A DNA stretch of 64,000 bases from Stutzerimonas stutzeri RCH2. Lineage in GTDB: Bacteria; Pseudomonadota; Gammaproteobacteria; Pseudomonadales; Pseudomonadaceae. This document shows, one piece after another, positions 8,011-16,529 of the stretch. The stretch's first letter is position 1. Each line of letters starts with the position of its first letter. A model generated the notes under the pieces. It was not told the origin of the DNA and made no database searches. It worked only from the letters and a program-made list of their open reading frames with translations. The stretch is from contig NC_019936.1 of assembly GCF_000327065.1 (NCBI RefSeq), positions 1,302,001 through 1,366,000 on the forward strand. The letters run 5' to 3'. The position numbers were made by a program, and so were the translations under genes.

Positions 8011-8883
8011 ATGCGTTACCTGCTTTTAGCGCTGGCCCTGTGGCTCCCGCTCTCACTTCAAGCCGCTGAAAAACTGCAGGTGGTGACGAGCTTCAGCATC
8101 CTCGCCGACCTGACCCGCGAAGTGGGCGGCGACCATATCGAACTCACCAACCTGGTCGGCGCCGATGCCGATGCGCATGTCTACGAGCCCAGCCCGGACG
8201 ATGCCAAGGCGCTGCTGCGTGCCGCCCTGATCGTCGCCAATGGGCTGGGCTTTGAACCCTGGCTGGAGCGCGTGCTGGCCAGCAGCCAACCCGAGGGAAA
8301 ACGCATCAATGCCAGCGCGGGCGTCGTTCCGCTGATGTTGGATGAAGATGGCGAGCGGGTGCCCGATCCGCATGCCTGGCAGAGCCTGACCAATGCCGAG
8401 ATCTACGTGCGCAACATCGCCAAGGCCCTCGGCGAACTGGACCCCGTCAACCGGGATGTCTACAACGAGCGCCGCGACGCTTACCTGACCCGCCTGCACG
8501 CATTGCTGAAGAAGGCCGACGCGCAGATCGCCGGTTTGCCGGCCAGCCAGCGCAAGGTGGTGACCAGTCATGATGCATTCGGCTATCTGGGGCAGGCCTG
8601 GCAGCTCGAATTCATCGCGCCGCAAGGATTGTCCACCCACGACGAGCCTTCGGCGGCCGAAGTCGCGGCTCTGATCCGGCAGATTCGCAGCGAAGGGGGA
8701 CGGGCGGTTTTCGTCGAGAACATTCGCGATCCGCGACTGATCCGGCAGATCGCCGACGAGGCCGGCGCAACGGTCGGCGGTACGCTGTATTCGGATGCGC
8801 TGGCCAGCGAAGGCCCGGCCAGCACCTACATCGGCATGTTCGAGCACAACCTCGACACCTTGATGGCCGCATTGAAGCCGTAG
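8011..8883 (+). CDS. znuA: Periplasmic metal-binding protein of zinc/manganese ABC transporter
   Basis: Cluster A-I solute receptor that delivers Zn(II), or possibly Mn(II), to ZnuBC. It has 290 residues with a signal peptide (MRYLLLALALWLPLSLQAA). The expected ligands are His56 (AHVYEPSP), His121 (DPHAW), a His near 186 (TSHDAFGYL) and an Asp near 261 (YSDAL). The His/Asp-rich loop that normally lies between the first two ligands in ZnuA is absent, replaced by a short acidic LDEDGERVPD stretch, which recalls AztC or Mn receptors. The upstream Zur-like box favours zinc. Its TAG stop lies inside a REP repeat. Confidence 0.85.
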   Translation: MRYLLLALALWLPLSLQAAEKLQVVTSFSILADLTREVGGDHIELTNLVGADADAHVYEPSPDDAKALLRAALIVANGLGFEPWLERVLASSQPEGKRINASAGVVPLMLDEDGERVPDPHAWQSLTNAEIYVRNIAKALGELDPVNRDVYNERRDAYLTRLHALLKKADAQIAGLPASQRKVVTSHDAFGYLGQAWQLEFIAPQGLSTHDEPSAAEVAALIRQIRSEGGRAVFVENIRDPRLIRQIADEAGATVGGTLYSDALASEGPASTYIGMFEHNLDTLMAALKP

Positions 8884-9026
8884 GGTGGATCACGCTTCAT
8901 CGATCCACGCGTTCAGTGAGCTCCGTGCGAACCGGTGGTGGATGTGAAAAGCGACATCCACCCTACGGGCCGCGGTTTTGGCTCCGAGCCGTGGGGTGGA
9001 TCACGCTTCCCCGATCCACGCGTTCA
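8879..9026. repeat. Cluster of three REP-like palindromes in alternating orientation
   Basis: Element 1 (8879-8910) begins CGTAGGGTGGATC and folds back through GATCCAC. Element 2 (8937-8967) is the reverse orientation, GGTGGATGT / ACATCCACC ending CCTACG. Element 3 (8989-9026) repeats element 1 with few changes (GGGGTGGATC ... GATCCACGCGTTCA). The arrangement is that of a BIME between znuA and guaD, which converge here; no separate intrinsic terminator is seen, so the hairpins may end both transcripts. Related to the element at 11388. Confidence 0.85.
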
Positions 9027-9074
9027 ACAGGCATGCATCAACTACTGTTGATGATTACGTTCGCGATCGGCTGT

Positions 9075-10382
9075 TCAGCAAACCTTGCGATGCACTGAGG
9101 CCCCGGCGGCGTAGGTTTCCTTCACCGCGCGATCGTCGCCGAGGATCATCAGGGCGAAGAGCTTTTCCTGCAGGGTCGTCGCCTGGCTCAGGCGATAGTC
9201 GATCAGCGGCGTCGCCTTGTAGTCGAGTACGACGAAGTCGGCGTCCTTGCCCGGTTGCAGGTTGCCGATCCTGTCGTCCAGATAGAGCGCCCGTGCGCCG
9301 CCGAGGGTGGCGAGATAGAGTGCCTTGAACGCATCGAGCTTCTGGCCCTGCAGCTGCAGCACCTTGTACGCCTCGTTGAGGCTGGCGAGCTGCGAGAAGC
9401 TGGTGCCGCCGCCGACATCCGTGCCCAGGCCGACACGCACGCCAAAGCCTTCCACTTTGGCCAGATCGAACAGGCCGCTGCCGAGGAACAGGTTGGAGGT
9501 GGGGCAGAACGATACCGCCGAGCCGGTCTCGCCGAGGCGTTTGCACTCGTCGTCGCACAGGTGCACACCGTGGGCGAAGACCGAGCGCGGGCCGATCAGG
9601 CCGTGGTGGTCGTAAACGTCCAGGTACCCCGTGCGTTCGGGGAACAGCTCCTTCACCCACTCGACCTCCTGTTTGTTCTCGGAGATGTGGGTGTGCATGT
9701 ACAGGTCGGGGAATTCGGCGAACAGCTTGCCCGCCAGGGTCAGCTGCTCCGGGGTGCTGGTCGGGGCGAAACGCGGGGTGACGGCGTAATGCAGGCGGCC
9801 CTTGCCGTGCCAGCGCTCGATCAGCTCGCGGCTGTCGGCGTAGCCGGACTCGGCGGTGTCGGTGAGGAACTCCGGGGCGTTGCGGTCCATCAGCACCTTG
9901 CCGGCGATCATCCGCAGATTGCGCTTCTCGCAGGCCTCGAAGAAGGCGTCCACCGACTGCTTGTGCACCGTGCCGAACACCAGCGCGGTGGTGGTGCCAT
10001 TGCGCAGCAGCTCGCCGAGAAACAGCTCGGCCTGCTCGCGGGCATGAGCCATGTCGCTGAAACGGCTCTCGTTGGGGAAGGTGTAGGTTTCCAGCCAGTC
10101 GAGCAGCTGCGCGCCGTAGGAGCCGATGACGCCGACCTGCGGGTAGTGGATATGGGTATCGACGAAGCCAGGGGTAATCAGCGCATCCGGGTATTCGACC
10201 ACTTCGGTGCCGGCCGCCAGGGTCGGCAGCAGCTCGGTGGCGTGGCCGATGCGCGCGACCTTGCCGTCCTCGACGACCAGCAGGCCGTCCTCGAAGTACT
10301 CATGGGATTGCTCGATGCCCACTTCGCGCGGGTCGGCGAGGCAGTGGAGCAGGGCGGCACGGTAGGCTTTGGTGCTGGGCAT
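9075..10382 (-). CDS. guaD: Guanine deaminase
   Basis: Deaminates guanine to xanthine, feeding the adjacent xanthine dehydrogenase. It is a cytoplasmic amidohydrolase of 435 residues with the expected metal ligands: HIH at 77-79 (VDTHIHYPQ), a third His in HTHISENK, a fourth in FAHGVHL, and the Asp of GLGTDVGGG. The block GYAGQ is here GSYGAQLLDWLETYTFPNE, typical of GuaD. The start is the ATG at 10380-10382 (MPSTKAYRAALLHC), matching the family N-terminus; the upstream in-frame codons to 10424 are not conserved. Leftward, 86 bp downstream of xdhC and likely in its operon. Confidence 0.94.
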   Translation of the reverse strand: MPSTKAYRAALLHCLADPREVGIEQSHEYFEDGLLVVEDGKVARIGHATELLPTLAAGTEVVEYPDALITPGFVDTHIHYPQVGVIGSYGAQLLDWLETYTFPNESRFSDMAHAREQAELFLGELLRNGTTTALVFGTVHKQSVDAFFEACEKRNLRMIAGKVLMDRNAPEFLTDTAESGYADSRELIERWHGKGRLHYAVTPRFAPTSTPEQLTLAGKLFAEFPDLYMHTHISENKQEVEWVKELFPERTGYLDVYDHHGLIGPRSVFAHGVHLCDDECKRLGETGSAVSFCPTSNLFLGSGLFDLAKVEGFGVRVGLGTDVGGGTSFSQLASLNEAYKVLQLQGQKLDAFKALYLATLGGARALYLDDRIGNLQPGKDADFVVLDYKATPLIDYRLSQATTLQEKLFALMILGDDRAVKETYAAGASVHRKVC

Positions 10383-10468
10383 GGTGACTCTCGAAAATCG
10401 TTGTGTGAGGTGATGCGTTGACATGGGCAGGCCGCCGCCGAAGGCGTGCCTGCCACAAGGTCGGGTGG

Positions 10469-11317
10469 TCAGTTTGTCCGGGCGCGGCGCGAAGCGGGGA
10501 CCAGCATCGGCAGCGGTTTTTCACCGTCGGCTGCTTTGTCACCGAAGCTCGCGTTGTAGGTGGCGATCACTTCGCCGGCGATGGACACGGCGATTTCCAC
10601 CGGCAGCTTGCCCTTCACCTCGGCGATGCCCATCGGGCAGCGCATGCGTTGCACCGTTTCGGCCTGGAAGCCACGCTCCCGCAGGCGGTGTTCGAACCTG
10701 GCGCGCTTGCTCTTCGAGCCGATCAGCCCGTAGTAGGTGAAATCGTTGCGCGAAAGGATCGCGGCGGTCAGCTCCAGATCCAGCTGATGATTGTGGGTCA
10801 TGACGATGAAGTAGCTGCCGGCGGGCATGTCAGCCACTTCCTCGACCACATCGTCGTTGACCACCTTTTCCACGCCGCGCGGAATCTCGGCGGGAAATTC
10901 GTTATCGCGCGAATCGATCCAGCGCACCTTGCACGGCAGGCTGGCCAGCAGCGGCACCAGCGCGCGCCCGACATGCCCGGCGCCGAACACGGCGATATGC
11001 GCCTGCGGCTGGCCCATGGGCTCGAACAGCAGCACCGTGGCGCCACCGCAGCACTGTCCGAGGCTGGCGCCGAGGGAGAAGCGCTCGAGGCGGGTGTCAC
11101 GGCTGCGCTTTTCCAGCATTTCGCGGGCGATCTCTTGCGCCTTGTATTCCAGATGGCCACCGCCGATGGTGTCGTACAGGCGTTCGCGGCTGACCACCAT
11201 CTTCGAGCCGGCATTGCGCGGCGTGGAGCCGCGCTCCTCGATGATGGTCACCAGCACGCAGGGTTCGCCTTGTTGTTGCAGGTCGGCGAGTGCGTCGATC
11301 CAGACCGTGTTGCTCAT
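10469..11317 (-). CDS. xdhC: Xanthine dehydrogenase accessory protein XdhC
   Basis: Binds molybdopterin, promotes its sulfuration and inserts it into XdhB; it is not a subunit of the mature enzyme. The 282 residues contain the N-terminal XdhC/CoxI domain (VTIIEERGSTPRNAGSKMVV, TIGGGHLEY, LGQCCGG) and a C-terminal Rossmann domain beginning FGAGHVGRAL at about residue 110 and ending with GSKSKRARF and PMGIAEVKGKLPVEIAVSIAGE. The start ATG at 11315-11317 (MSNTVWIDALADL) is chosen over the longer frame. Separated from xdhB by about 100 bp that carry a REP element. Confidence 0.94.
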   Translation of the reverse strand: MSNTVWIDALADLQQQGEPCVLVTIIEERGSTPRNAGSKMVVSRERLYDTIGGGHLEYKAQEIAREMLEKRSRDTRLERFSLGASLGQCCGGATVLLFEPMGQPQAHIAVFGAGHVGRALVPLLASLPCKVRWIDSRDNEFPAEIPRGVEKVVNDDVVEEVADMPAGSYFIVMTHNHQLDLELTAAILSRNDFTYYGLIGSKSKRARFEHRLRERGFQAETVQRMRCPMGIAEVKGKLPVEIAVSIAGEVIATYNASFGDKAADGEKPLPMLVPASRRARTN

Positions 11318-11387
11318 GGTTCTGTCCTTGGTATCGCCCGGTGGCGCGTGCAAAGCGCCGCCACCGGGACATTCGTGTTGCGCTAAC

Positions 11388-11418
11388 GGTGGACAAGCAA
11401 AGCGTTGTCCACCCTACG
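11388..11418. repeat. REP-like palindrome between xdhC and xdhB
   Basis: GGTGGACAA-GCAAAGCG-TTGTCCACC followed by CTACG. Same family as the cluster at 8879-9026 (shared AAAGCG loop and CCACCCTACG end). It directly abuts the xdhB stop codon at 11419 and may attenuate read-through to xdhC or stabilise the xdhB message. Confidence 0.82.
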
Positions 11419-13815
11419 TCAGGCCGGAGTCGTCTGCGTTGCCGCAGACTTGCTCGCTGCCTGCTTCAACTTGCGCATCTGCTCCACGCCCCAGAGCACG
11501 CGCTCGGGCGTCGCCGGTGCGTCGATCTGCGGTTGCGCCCGGTAGTCGGCCAGGCTCGCCACCGCATCCTTGATCGCGCACCAGACCGAGATGCCGAGCA
11601 TGAACGGCGGCTCGCCAACGGCCTTGGAGTGGAACACGGTGTCCTCGGGGTTCTTGCGGTTCTCCACCAGCTTGACCCGCAGATCCAGCGGCATGTCCGC
11701 CACCGCCGGGATCTTGTAGCTGGCCGGGCCGTTGGTCATCAGCTTGCCCTTGTCGTTCCACACCAGCTCTTCCATGGTCAGCCAGCCCAGACCCTGGACG
11801 AAGCCACCCTCGACCTGGCCGATGTCGATGGCCGGGTTCAGCGAGGCGCCGACGTCATGCAGGATGTCGCTGCGCAGCATCTTGTATTCGCCGGTCAGGG
11901 TATCGACGATCACTTCCGAACAGGCCGCGCCATAGGCGAAGTAGTAGAACGGCCGCCCGCGCGCCTGGCTGCGGTCGTAGTAGATCTTCGGCGTGCGGTA
12001 GAAGCCGGTGGAGGACAGCGAGACCTGGCCGAAGTAGGCCTGCTGGATCAGCTCATCGAAGCTGATGTACTGGTCGCGCAGGCGCACCTGGCCGTTCTTG
12101 AACTCGATGTCTTCCTCGAAGATCTGCCACTTGCGCGCGGCGAACTCCACCAGCCGTTGCTTGATGGTCTGCGCCGCGTTTTGCGCCGCCTTGCCGTTGA
12201 GGTCGGCACCGCTGGAGGCTGCCGTCGGCGAGGTGTTGGGCACCTTGTCGGTGTTGGTGGCGGTGATCTGGATGCGCTCGATATCCACTTGGAACACCTC
12301 GGCCACCACCTGCGCGACCTTGGTATTGAGGCCTTGGCCCATCTCGGTGCCACCGTGGTTCAGGTGGATGCTGCCGTCGGTGTAGACGTGCACCAGTGCG
12401 CCGGCCTGGTTGAGGAAGCTCGCGGTGAAGCTGATACCGAACTTCACCGGCGTGAGCGCCAAGCCCTTCTTCAGGATCGGGTTCGCGGCATTGAACGCGC
12501 GGATTTCCTCGCGGCGGCGTGCGTACTCGCTACTAGCCTCAAGCTCGGCGGTCATCTCCTCGAGCATGTTGTGCTCGACGGTCTGGTAGTAGTGGGTGAC
12601 GTTGCGCTCGGTCTTGCCGTAGTAGTTGCGCTTGCGCACGTCGAGCGGGTCCTTGCCCAGCTCGCGCGCCACGGCGTCCATGATCTCCTCGATGGCGACC
12701 ATGCCCTGCGGGCCGCCGAAGCCGCGGTAGGCGGTGTTCGACGCCAGGTTGGTCTTGCAGCGATGGCCGTTGATGGTGGCGTCGCCCAAGTAGTAGGCGT
12801 TGTCGGAGTGGAACATGGCGCGGTCGACGATGGAGCCGGAGAGGTCCGGCGAGTAGCCGCAGTTACCGGCGAGATCGATCTCGATACCGTGCAGCAGGCC
12901 GTCATCGTCGAAGCCTACGTCGTATTCGACGTAGAACGGGTGGCGCTTGCCGGTCATGGTCATGTCTTCCATGCGCGGCAGGCGCATCTTGGTCGGCCGA
13001 CCGGTGAGGTGCGCGATCACCGCGCACAGGCACGCAGGTCCCGCGGCCTGGGTTTCCTTGCCGCCGAAGCCGCCGCCCATGCGACGCATGTCGATGACGA
13101 TCTTGTTCATCGGCACGCCGAGCACTTCGGCGACCAGCTTCTGCACCTCGGTGGGGTTCTGCGTCGAGGTGTAGACGATCATGCCGCCGTCTTCGGTGGG
13201 CATGACCGAGGACACCTGGGTTTCCAGATAGAAATGCTCCTGCCCACCGATGTGCAGCGAGCCCTGCAGCCGACGCGGCGCGCTGGCCAAGGCCGTCGCC
13301 GAGTCGCCGCGCTGGTGGGTGTGGCTGTCGAGCACGAAGTGTTTCTTGTGCAGCGCATCGACCACATCGAGCACCGGCTCCAGGTCTTCGTATTCGATGA
13401 TCGCGGCCATTGCCGCCTTGCGCGCGGTTTCCAGACTGTCGGCAGCGACGGCGATAACCGGCTGGCCGATGTACTCGACCTTGCCGTCGGCCAGCAGTGG
13501 ATCTCCGGGCAATACGGCGCCGATATCCAACTGGCCCGGCACGTCCTTCGACGTGATGGCGATGGCCACGCCCGGAATCTGGTAGCAGGGTGCGGTGTCG
13601 ATGCGCACGATGCGGGCATGGGCACGCTCGCTCATGCGCGCATAGATATGCAGCTGGTTGGGGAATTCCAGGCGGTCGTCGACGTATACCGCCTCGCCGG
13701 AGACGTGCTTGGGCGCGCTGTCGTGCTTGACGCTGCGACCTACGCCGGTGACCAGGTCCTGGGTAAACAGCGCCGCGATTTCTTCCTGAGTGCGGGTGGT
13801 TACGTGGTTAGACAT
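11419..13815 (-). CDS. xdhB: Xanthine dehydrogenase, molybdopterin-binding subunit
   Basis: Large subunit that hydroxylates hypoxanthine to xanthine and xanthine to urate. At 798 residues it matches the usual 770-800. Landmarks in order are the aldehyde oxidase/xanthine dehydrogenase a/b hammerhead near 30-150 (ISGxA-like HVSGEAVYVDD), the molybdopterin loops MGGGFGGKE (about 260) and NTAYRGFGGPQGM (about 360), HGGTEMGQGLNTKV, TAASSGADLNGKA, and the catalytic Glu in KAVGEPPFMLG near residue 740. It starts 8 bp inside the end of xdhA, so the two are coupled. Works with XdhA as a heterotetramer in the cytoplasm. Confidence 0.96.
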   Translation of the reverse strand: MSNHVTTRTQEEIAALFTQDLVTGVGRSVKHDSAPKHVSGEAVYVDDRLEFPNQLHIYARMSERAHARIVRIDTAPCYQIPGVAIAITSKDVPGQLDIGAVLPGDPLLADGKVEYIGQPVIAVAADSLETARKAAMAAIIEYEDLEPVLDVVDALHKKHFVLDSHTHQRGDSATALASAPRRLQGSLHIGGQEHFYLETQVSSVMPTEDGGMIVYTSTQNPTEVQKLVAEVLGVPMNKIVIDMRRMGGGFGGKETQAAGPACLCAVIAHLTGRPTKMRLPRMEDMTMTGKRHPFYVEYDVGFDDDGLLHGIEIDLAGNCGYSPDLSGSIVDRAMFHSDNAYYLGDATINGHRCKTNLASNTAYRGFGGPQGMVAIEEIMDAVARELGKDPLDVRKRNYYGKTERNVTHYYQTVEHNMLEEMTAELEASSEYARRREEIRAFNAANPILKKGLALTPVKFGISFTASFLNQAGALVHVYTDGSIHLNHGGTEMGQGLNTKVAQVVAEVFQVDIERIQITATNTDKVPNTSPTAASSGADLNGKAAQNAAQTIKQRLVEFAARKWQIFEEDIEFKNGQVRLRDQYISFDELIQQAYFGQVSLSSTGFYRTPKIYYDRSQARGRPFYYFAYGAACSEVIVDTLTGEYKMLRSDILHDVGASLNPAIDIGQVEGGFVQGLGWLTMEELVWNDKGKLMTNGPASYKIPAVADMPLDLRVKLVENRKNPEDTVFHSKAVGEPPFMLGISVWCAIKDAVASLADYRAQPQIDAPATPERVLWGVEQMRKLKQAASKSAATQTTPA

Positions 13816-15256
13816 AAGCGGTCACCCTCGTCTCGGTCTTCGGAGCATGTTGTTCGAGGAAGCATTTGCGCAGCAGGTTCTGTGCGACCAGCAAGCGGTA
13901 TTCGCGGCTGGCGCGGAAGTCGGTCAGCGGCGTGAAGTCCTCGGCCAGTGCCTCACAGGCCGCCTCCACGGTTTGCTGGTTCCACGGCGCGCCATTCAGG
14001 GTCGCCTCGCAGGCCGCTGCACGTTTGGGGATCGCCGCCATGCCGCCAAAGGCAACGCGGGCATCGGCAACCACACCGTCGGTGATCTGCAGGTCGAAGG
14101 CGGCGCAGACGGCGGAGATATCGTCGTCCAGGCGCTTGGAAACCTTGTAGGCGCGGAACAGGCGATCCGATGTGGCGCGCGGCACGATGATCTTCTCGAT
14201 GAACTCGCCAGGCTGACGTGCGGTGACCTTGTAGTCGATGAAGTAATCCTCGAGCGGCAGGGCGCGGCTGCTGGCGCCGTGGCGCAGGACGACTTCGGCG
14301 CCCAGGGCGATCAGCAGCGGCGGCGAGTCGCCGATCGGCGAGGCGTTGCCGATGTTGCCGCCCAGCGTGCCCTGGTTGCGGATCTGCAGCGAGGCGAAGC
14401 GCTGCAGCAGCTCGCCGAAATCCGGGTACTCGGCGGCCAGCGCGGCATAGCAGTCGGTCAGCGGCGCGGCCGCGCCGATCTCGATGCTGCTGTCCGTTAT
14501 CTCGACCTTTTTCATCTCGGCGATATGGCCGACGTAGATCATTACCGGCAGTTCGCGGTGGAACTGGGTGACGTCCAGGGCCAGGTCAGTGCCGCCGGCC
14601 AGCAGGCGGGCGTCCGGGTTGGCGCTGTAGATGTCGGCCAGATCGTCCACCGTCAGCGGGGAGAGGCAGCGCTTGTCGCCGCTGTTCAGCTCGGCGGTCT
14701 CACGCGGCTCGATGGCTTTCAGCTGGGCAATGGTTTCCGCTTCGCGGGCGTCGAACTGGTCCGGCTGCTTACCGCAGCAGGCCTGTTCGGCGGCTTCAAG
14801 AATGGGGCGGTAGCCGGTGCAGCGGCAGAGGTTCCCGGCCAGCGCTTCGTGAGTCTGGTGCGGATCGTATTCGTTCACCGCGCCGGCGTTCTTCTGTAGG
14901 GCAAACAGGCTCATGACGAAGCCGGGGGTGCAGAAGCCGCATTGCGAGCCGTGGCAGTCGACCATGGCCTGCTGGACGCTGTGCAGCCGGCCCTGGTCCT
15001 TGAGGTCTTCGACGCTGATCAGCTGCTTGCCATGCAGCGCGGAAACGAAGGTCAGGCAGGAGTTGAGGGTGCGATAGCGCAGGCGGTCATCCACCAGCTC
15101 GCCGACCACCACGGTGCAGGCACCACAATCACCGGAGGCGCAGCCCTCCTTGGTTCCGGTCTTGCCACGATGCTCGCGCAGGTACTGCAGCACCGTGGTG
15201 TTGGGATCGAGCGCGCGCTCGCTGCGCAATTCTCGATTGAGGAGAAACTGGATCAA
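13808..15256 (-). CDS. xdhA: Xanthine dehydrogenase, FAD/2Fe-2S subunit
   Basis: Small subunit that carries electrons from the molybdenum site through two 2Fe-2S clusters to FAD and NAD. The 482 residues show the plant-type cluster Cys39, Cys44, Cys47 (GCASGDCGACTVV) with a fourth Cys in NSCLTF, the second cluster CGFC...CRCTGYRP (about 110-146), and a FAD domain with LLAGGTDLALDV and GTLGGNIGNASPIGD. The start is a TTG at 15254-15256: its decoded N-terminus IQFLLNREL matches the family and GGAGG lies 7 bases upstream, whereas no nearby ATG would keep the first beta strand. Two inverted repeats lie 50-85 bp upstream. Confidence 0.95.
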   Translation of the reverse strand: MIQFLLNRELRSERALDPNTTVLQYLREHRGKTGTKEGCASGDCGACTVVVGELVDDRLRYRTLNSCLTFVSALHGKQLISVEDLKDQGRLHSVQQAMVDCHGSQCGFCTPGFVMSLFALQKNAGAVNEYDPHQTHEALAGNLCRCTGYRPILEAAEQACCGKQPDQFDAREAETIAQLKAIEPRETAELNSGDKRCLSPLTVDDLADIYSANPDARLLAGGTDLALDVTQFHRELPVMIYVGHIAEMKKVEITDSSIEIGAAAPLTDCYAALAAEYPDFGELLQRFASLQIRNQGTLGGNIGNASPIGDSPPLLIALGAEVVLRHGASSRALPLEDYFIDYKVTARQPGEFIEKIIVPRATSDRLFRAYKVSKRLDDDISAVCAAFDLQITDGVVADARVAFGGMAAIPKRAAACEATLNGAPWNQQTVEAACEALAEDFTPLTDFRASREYRLLVAQNLLRKCFLEQHAPKTETRVTAYV

Positions 15257-15303
15257 GGCGATGCCTCCGCTGTTGTTGTTCTGACGCGCAAACTATCGCT
15301 ATC

Positions 15304-15317
15304 TGACTTTTCGGTCA
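15304..15317. promoter_or_regulatory. Inverted repeat TGACTTTTCGGTCA upstream of xdhA
   Basis: Near-perfect TGACY-N4-RGTCA element 48 bp before the xdhA TTG. The extended stretch (TGACYTTTCGGTCAACTA when read rightward) matches the reverse complement of the permease copy at 5150-5163 beyond the palindrome itself, so the similarity is not limited to the half-sites. Confidence 0.58.
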
Positions 15318-15326
15318 ACTAATTCC

Positions 15327-15340
15327 TGACTCAAAAGTCA
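15327..15340. promoter_or_regulatory. Inverted repeat TGACTCAAAAGTCA upstream of xdhA
   Basis: A perfect second copy, spaced 23 bp centre to centre (about two helical turns) from the copy at 15304, suggesting cooperative binding of a dimeric regulator on one DNA face. Confidence 0.58.
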
Positions 15341-15417
15341 ATGCGGCAGGTGCGCGCAGTTCGGGCGAGATGTATCGATGCGCTCGCCCAGGTTTTCATA
15401 CTGCAATTAAAGCCCGC

Positions 15418-16392
15418 TCAGACGGGTTCGGCCTCACCCTGCCGTCGGTAGGCGTAGGTCTCGGCGAAGCGCGAGAGCATGTAGCGGCTGCACGTCGTGC
15501 TCGGGTATTTCGGTGGGTTTTCGTCGCTGTAGCAGCCAGGCAGGCAGCTGATTTCGGTGTCCGGGTGCGGCTCGGCGAAGAACGGCATCGAGTAACGATC
15601 CACGCCCAGCGGGCTGATCACGCGATGCGGCGTCGACTTGTAACGGTCGTTGCTCCAGCGCGCCATCATGTCGCCGATGTTGACCACATAGGTGCCTTCG
15701 ATGGGTGGCGCATCGATCCATTCGCCCGTGACGTTCTGCACCTGCAGGCCGCCGGCCTGATCTTGATAGAGCAGGGTGACGCAGCCGTAGTCGGTGTGCG
15801 CGCCGGCACCCTGTTGTTCGGCGCTGGTGGCCGTCTGCCGGGGCGGGTAGTGGATCATGCGAAACACACTGATGGGCTCGACGAAACGCTTGTCGAAGAA
15901 GTCGCGCTCGATGCCAAGGGCGAGCGCGATGGCACGCAGCAGTGTGCAGGCGAGATCCTGCATGTCGCGGTAGTGGCCTTCCATCAGCTCGGTCCAGCCT
16001 TCGAGCTGTAGCGGATGACGGTTGGGCCCGCGCAGCGGTTTGCCGGCCAGTACCTCGGGATGATCGGCAGGCATATGGAAACCCATGTCGAAGGTTTCCT
16101 TGAGGTCGCACGGCTGGCTCGGGTCGAGCTGCTCGGTGGCGACGGCACCATAGCCGCGGTGGTGCTGGCTCCTGGTGATGTCGATCTCGAGCTTCTGCTC
16201 GGCCGGCAGCGCGAAGAAGCGGCGGGCATGCTCGCTCAGCGTGGCGATGCGCTCGGCGCTGATCGGATAACCCTTGATGTAGAAGAAGCCCCACTCGCGG
16301 CAGGCGCGGTCGATTGCCTCGGCGACGGCCAGATGGCCGGCCTCGTCGGCGTTATAGAGCGGGGAAATATCGATGATGGGCAGTGAATTCAT
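15418..16392 (-). CDS. 2-oxoglutarate/Fe(II)-dependent oxygenase, isopenicillin N synthase-like
   Basis: A 324-residue cytoplasmic oxygenase with the DIOX_N domain at about 5-120 (LPIIDISPL, RACREWGFFYIKGYPI, DLKETFDMG) and the 2OG-FeII_Oxy domain at about 175-280. The iron facial triad is visible as HTD in GAGAHTDYGCVTLLYQD and the distal His in STPHRVISP, with the 2-oxoglutarate Arg in the latter region (RYSMPFF). The substrate is not known to me. It lies between the BMP receptor and xdhA on the same strand, so a step in purine or modified-purine breakdown is plausible by context, but this is inference; the fungal 2OG xanthine hydroxylase belongs to a different (TauD) branch. Confidence 0.88.
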   Translation of the reverse strand: MNSLPIIDISPLYNADEAGHLAVAEAIDRACREWGFFYIKGYPISAERIATLSEHARRFFALPAEQKLEIDITRSQHHRGYGAVATEQLDPSQPCDLKETFDMGFHMPADHPEVLAGKPLRGPNRHPLQLEGWTELMEGHYRDMQDLACTLLRAIALALGIERDFFDKRFVEPISVFRMIHYPPRQTATSAEQQGAGAHTDYGCVTLLYQDQAGGLQVQNVTGEWIDAPPIEGTYVVNIGDMMARWSNDRYKSTPHRVISPLGVDRYSMPFFAEPHPDTEISCLPGCYSDENPPKYPSTTCSRYMLSRFAETYAYRRQGEAEPV

Positions 16393-16529
16393 GGCTGACT
16401 CCGGTACGGCGCCGCCGGTCTTCTCGTACCGGCGGCTTTCGAGGGCAATGCCCCCTGCGTGCGGTTCGCCAAGTGGCGGGACGGCACGCAGATTCCGCAG
16501 TGCGCCGGCCGGACCGGCGCGGGTAACGC

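Noticed and set aside
11290..13935. An 881-codon open frame on the plus strand opposite xdhB
   Set aside because: It is the antisense shadow of xdhB and its neighbours; its product is low-complexity in Leu, Val, Gly, Arg and His, as expected from GC-rich codon bias, and matches no family.
16502..16520. GCGCCGG-CCGGA-CCGGCGC hairpin after the BMP gene
   Set aside because: A strong stem, but no T run on the gene's strand; possibly only a GC-rich palindrome, so not called a terminator.
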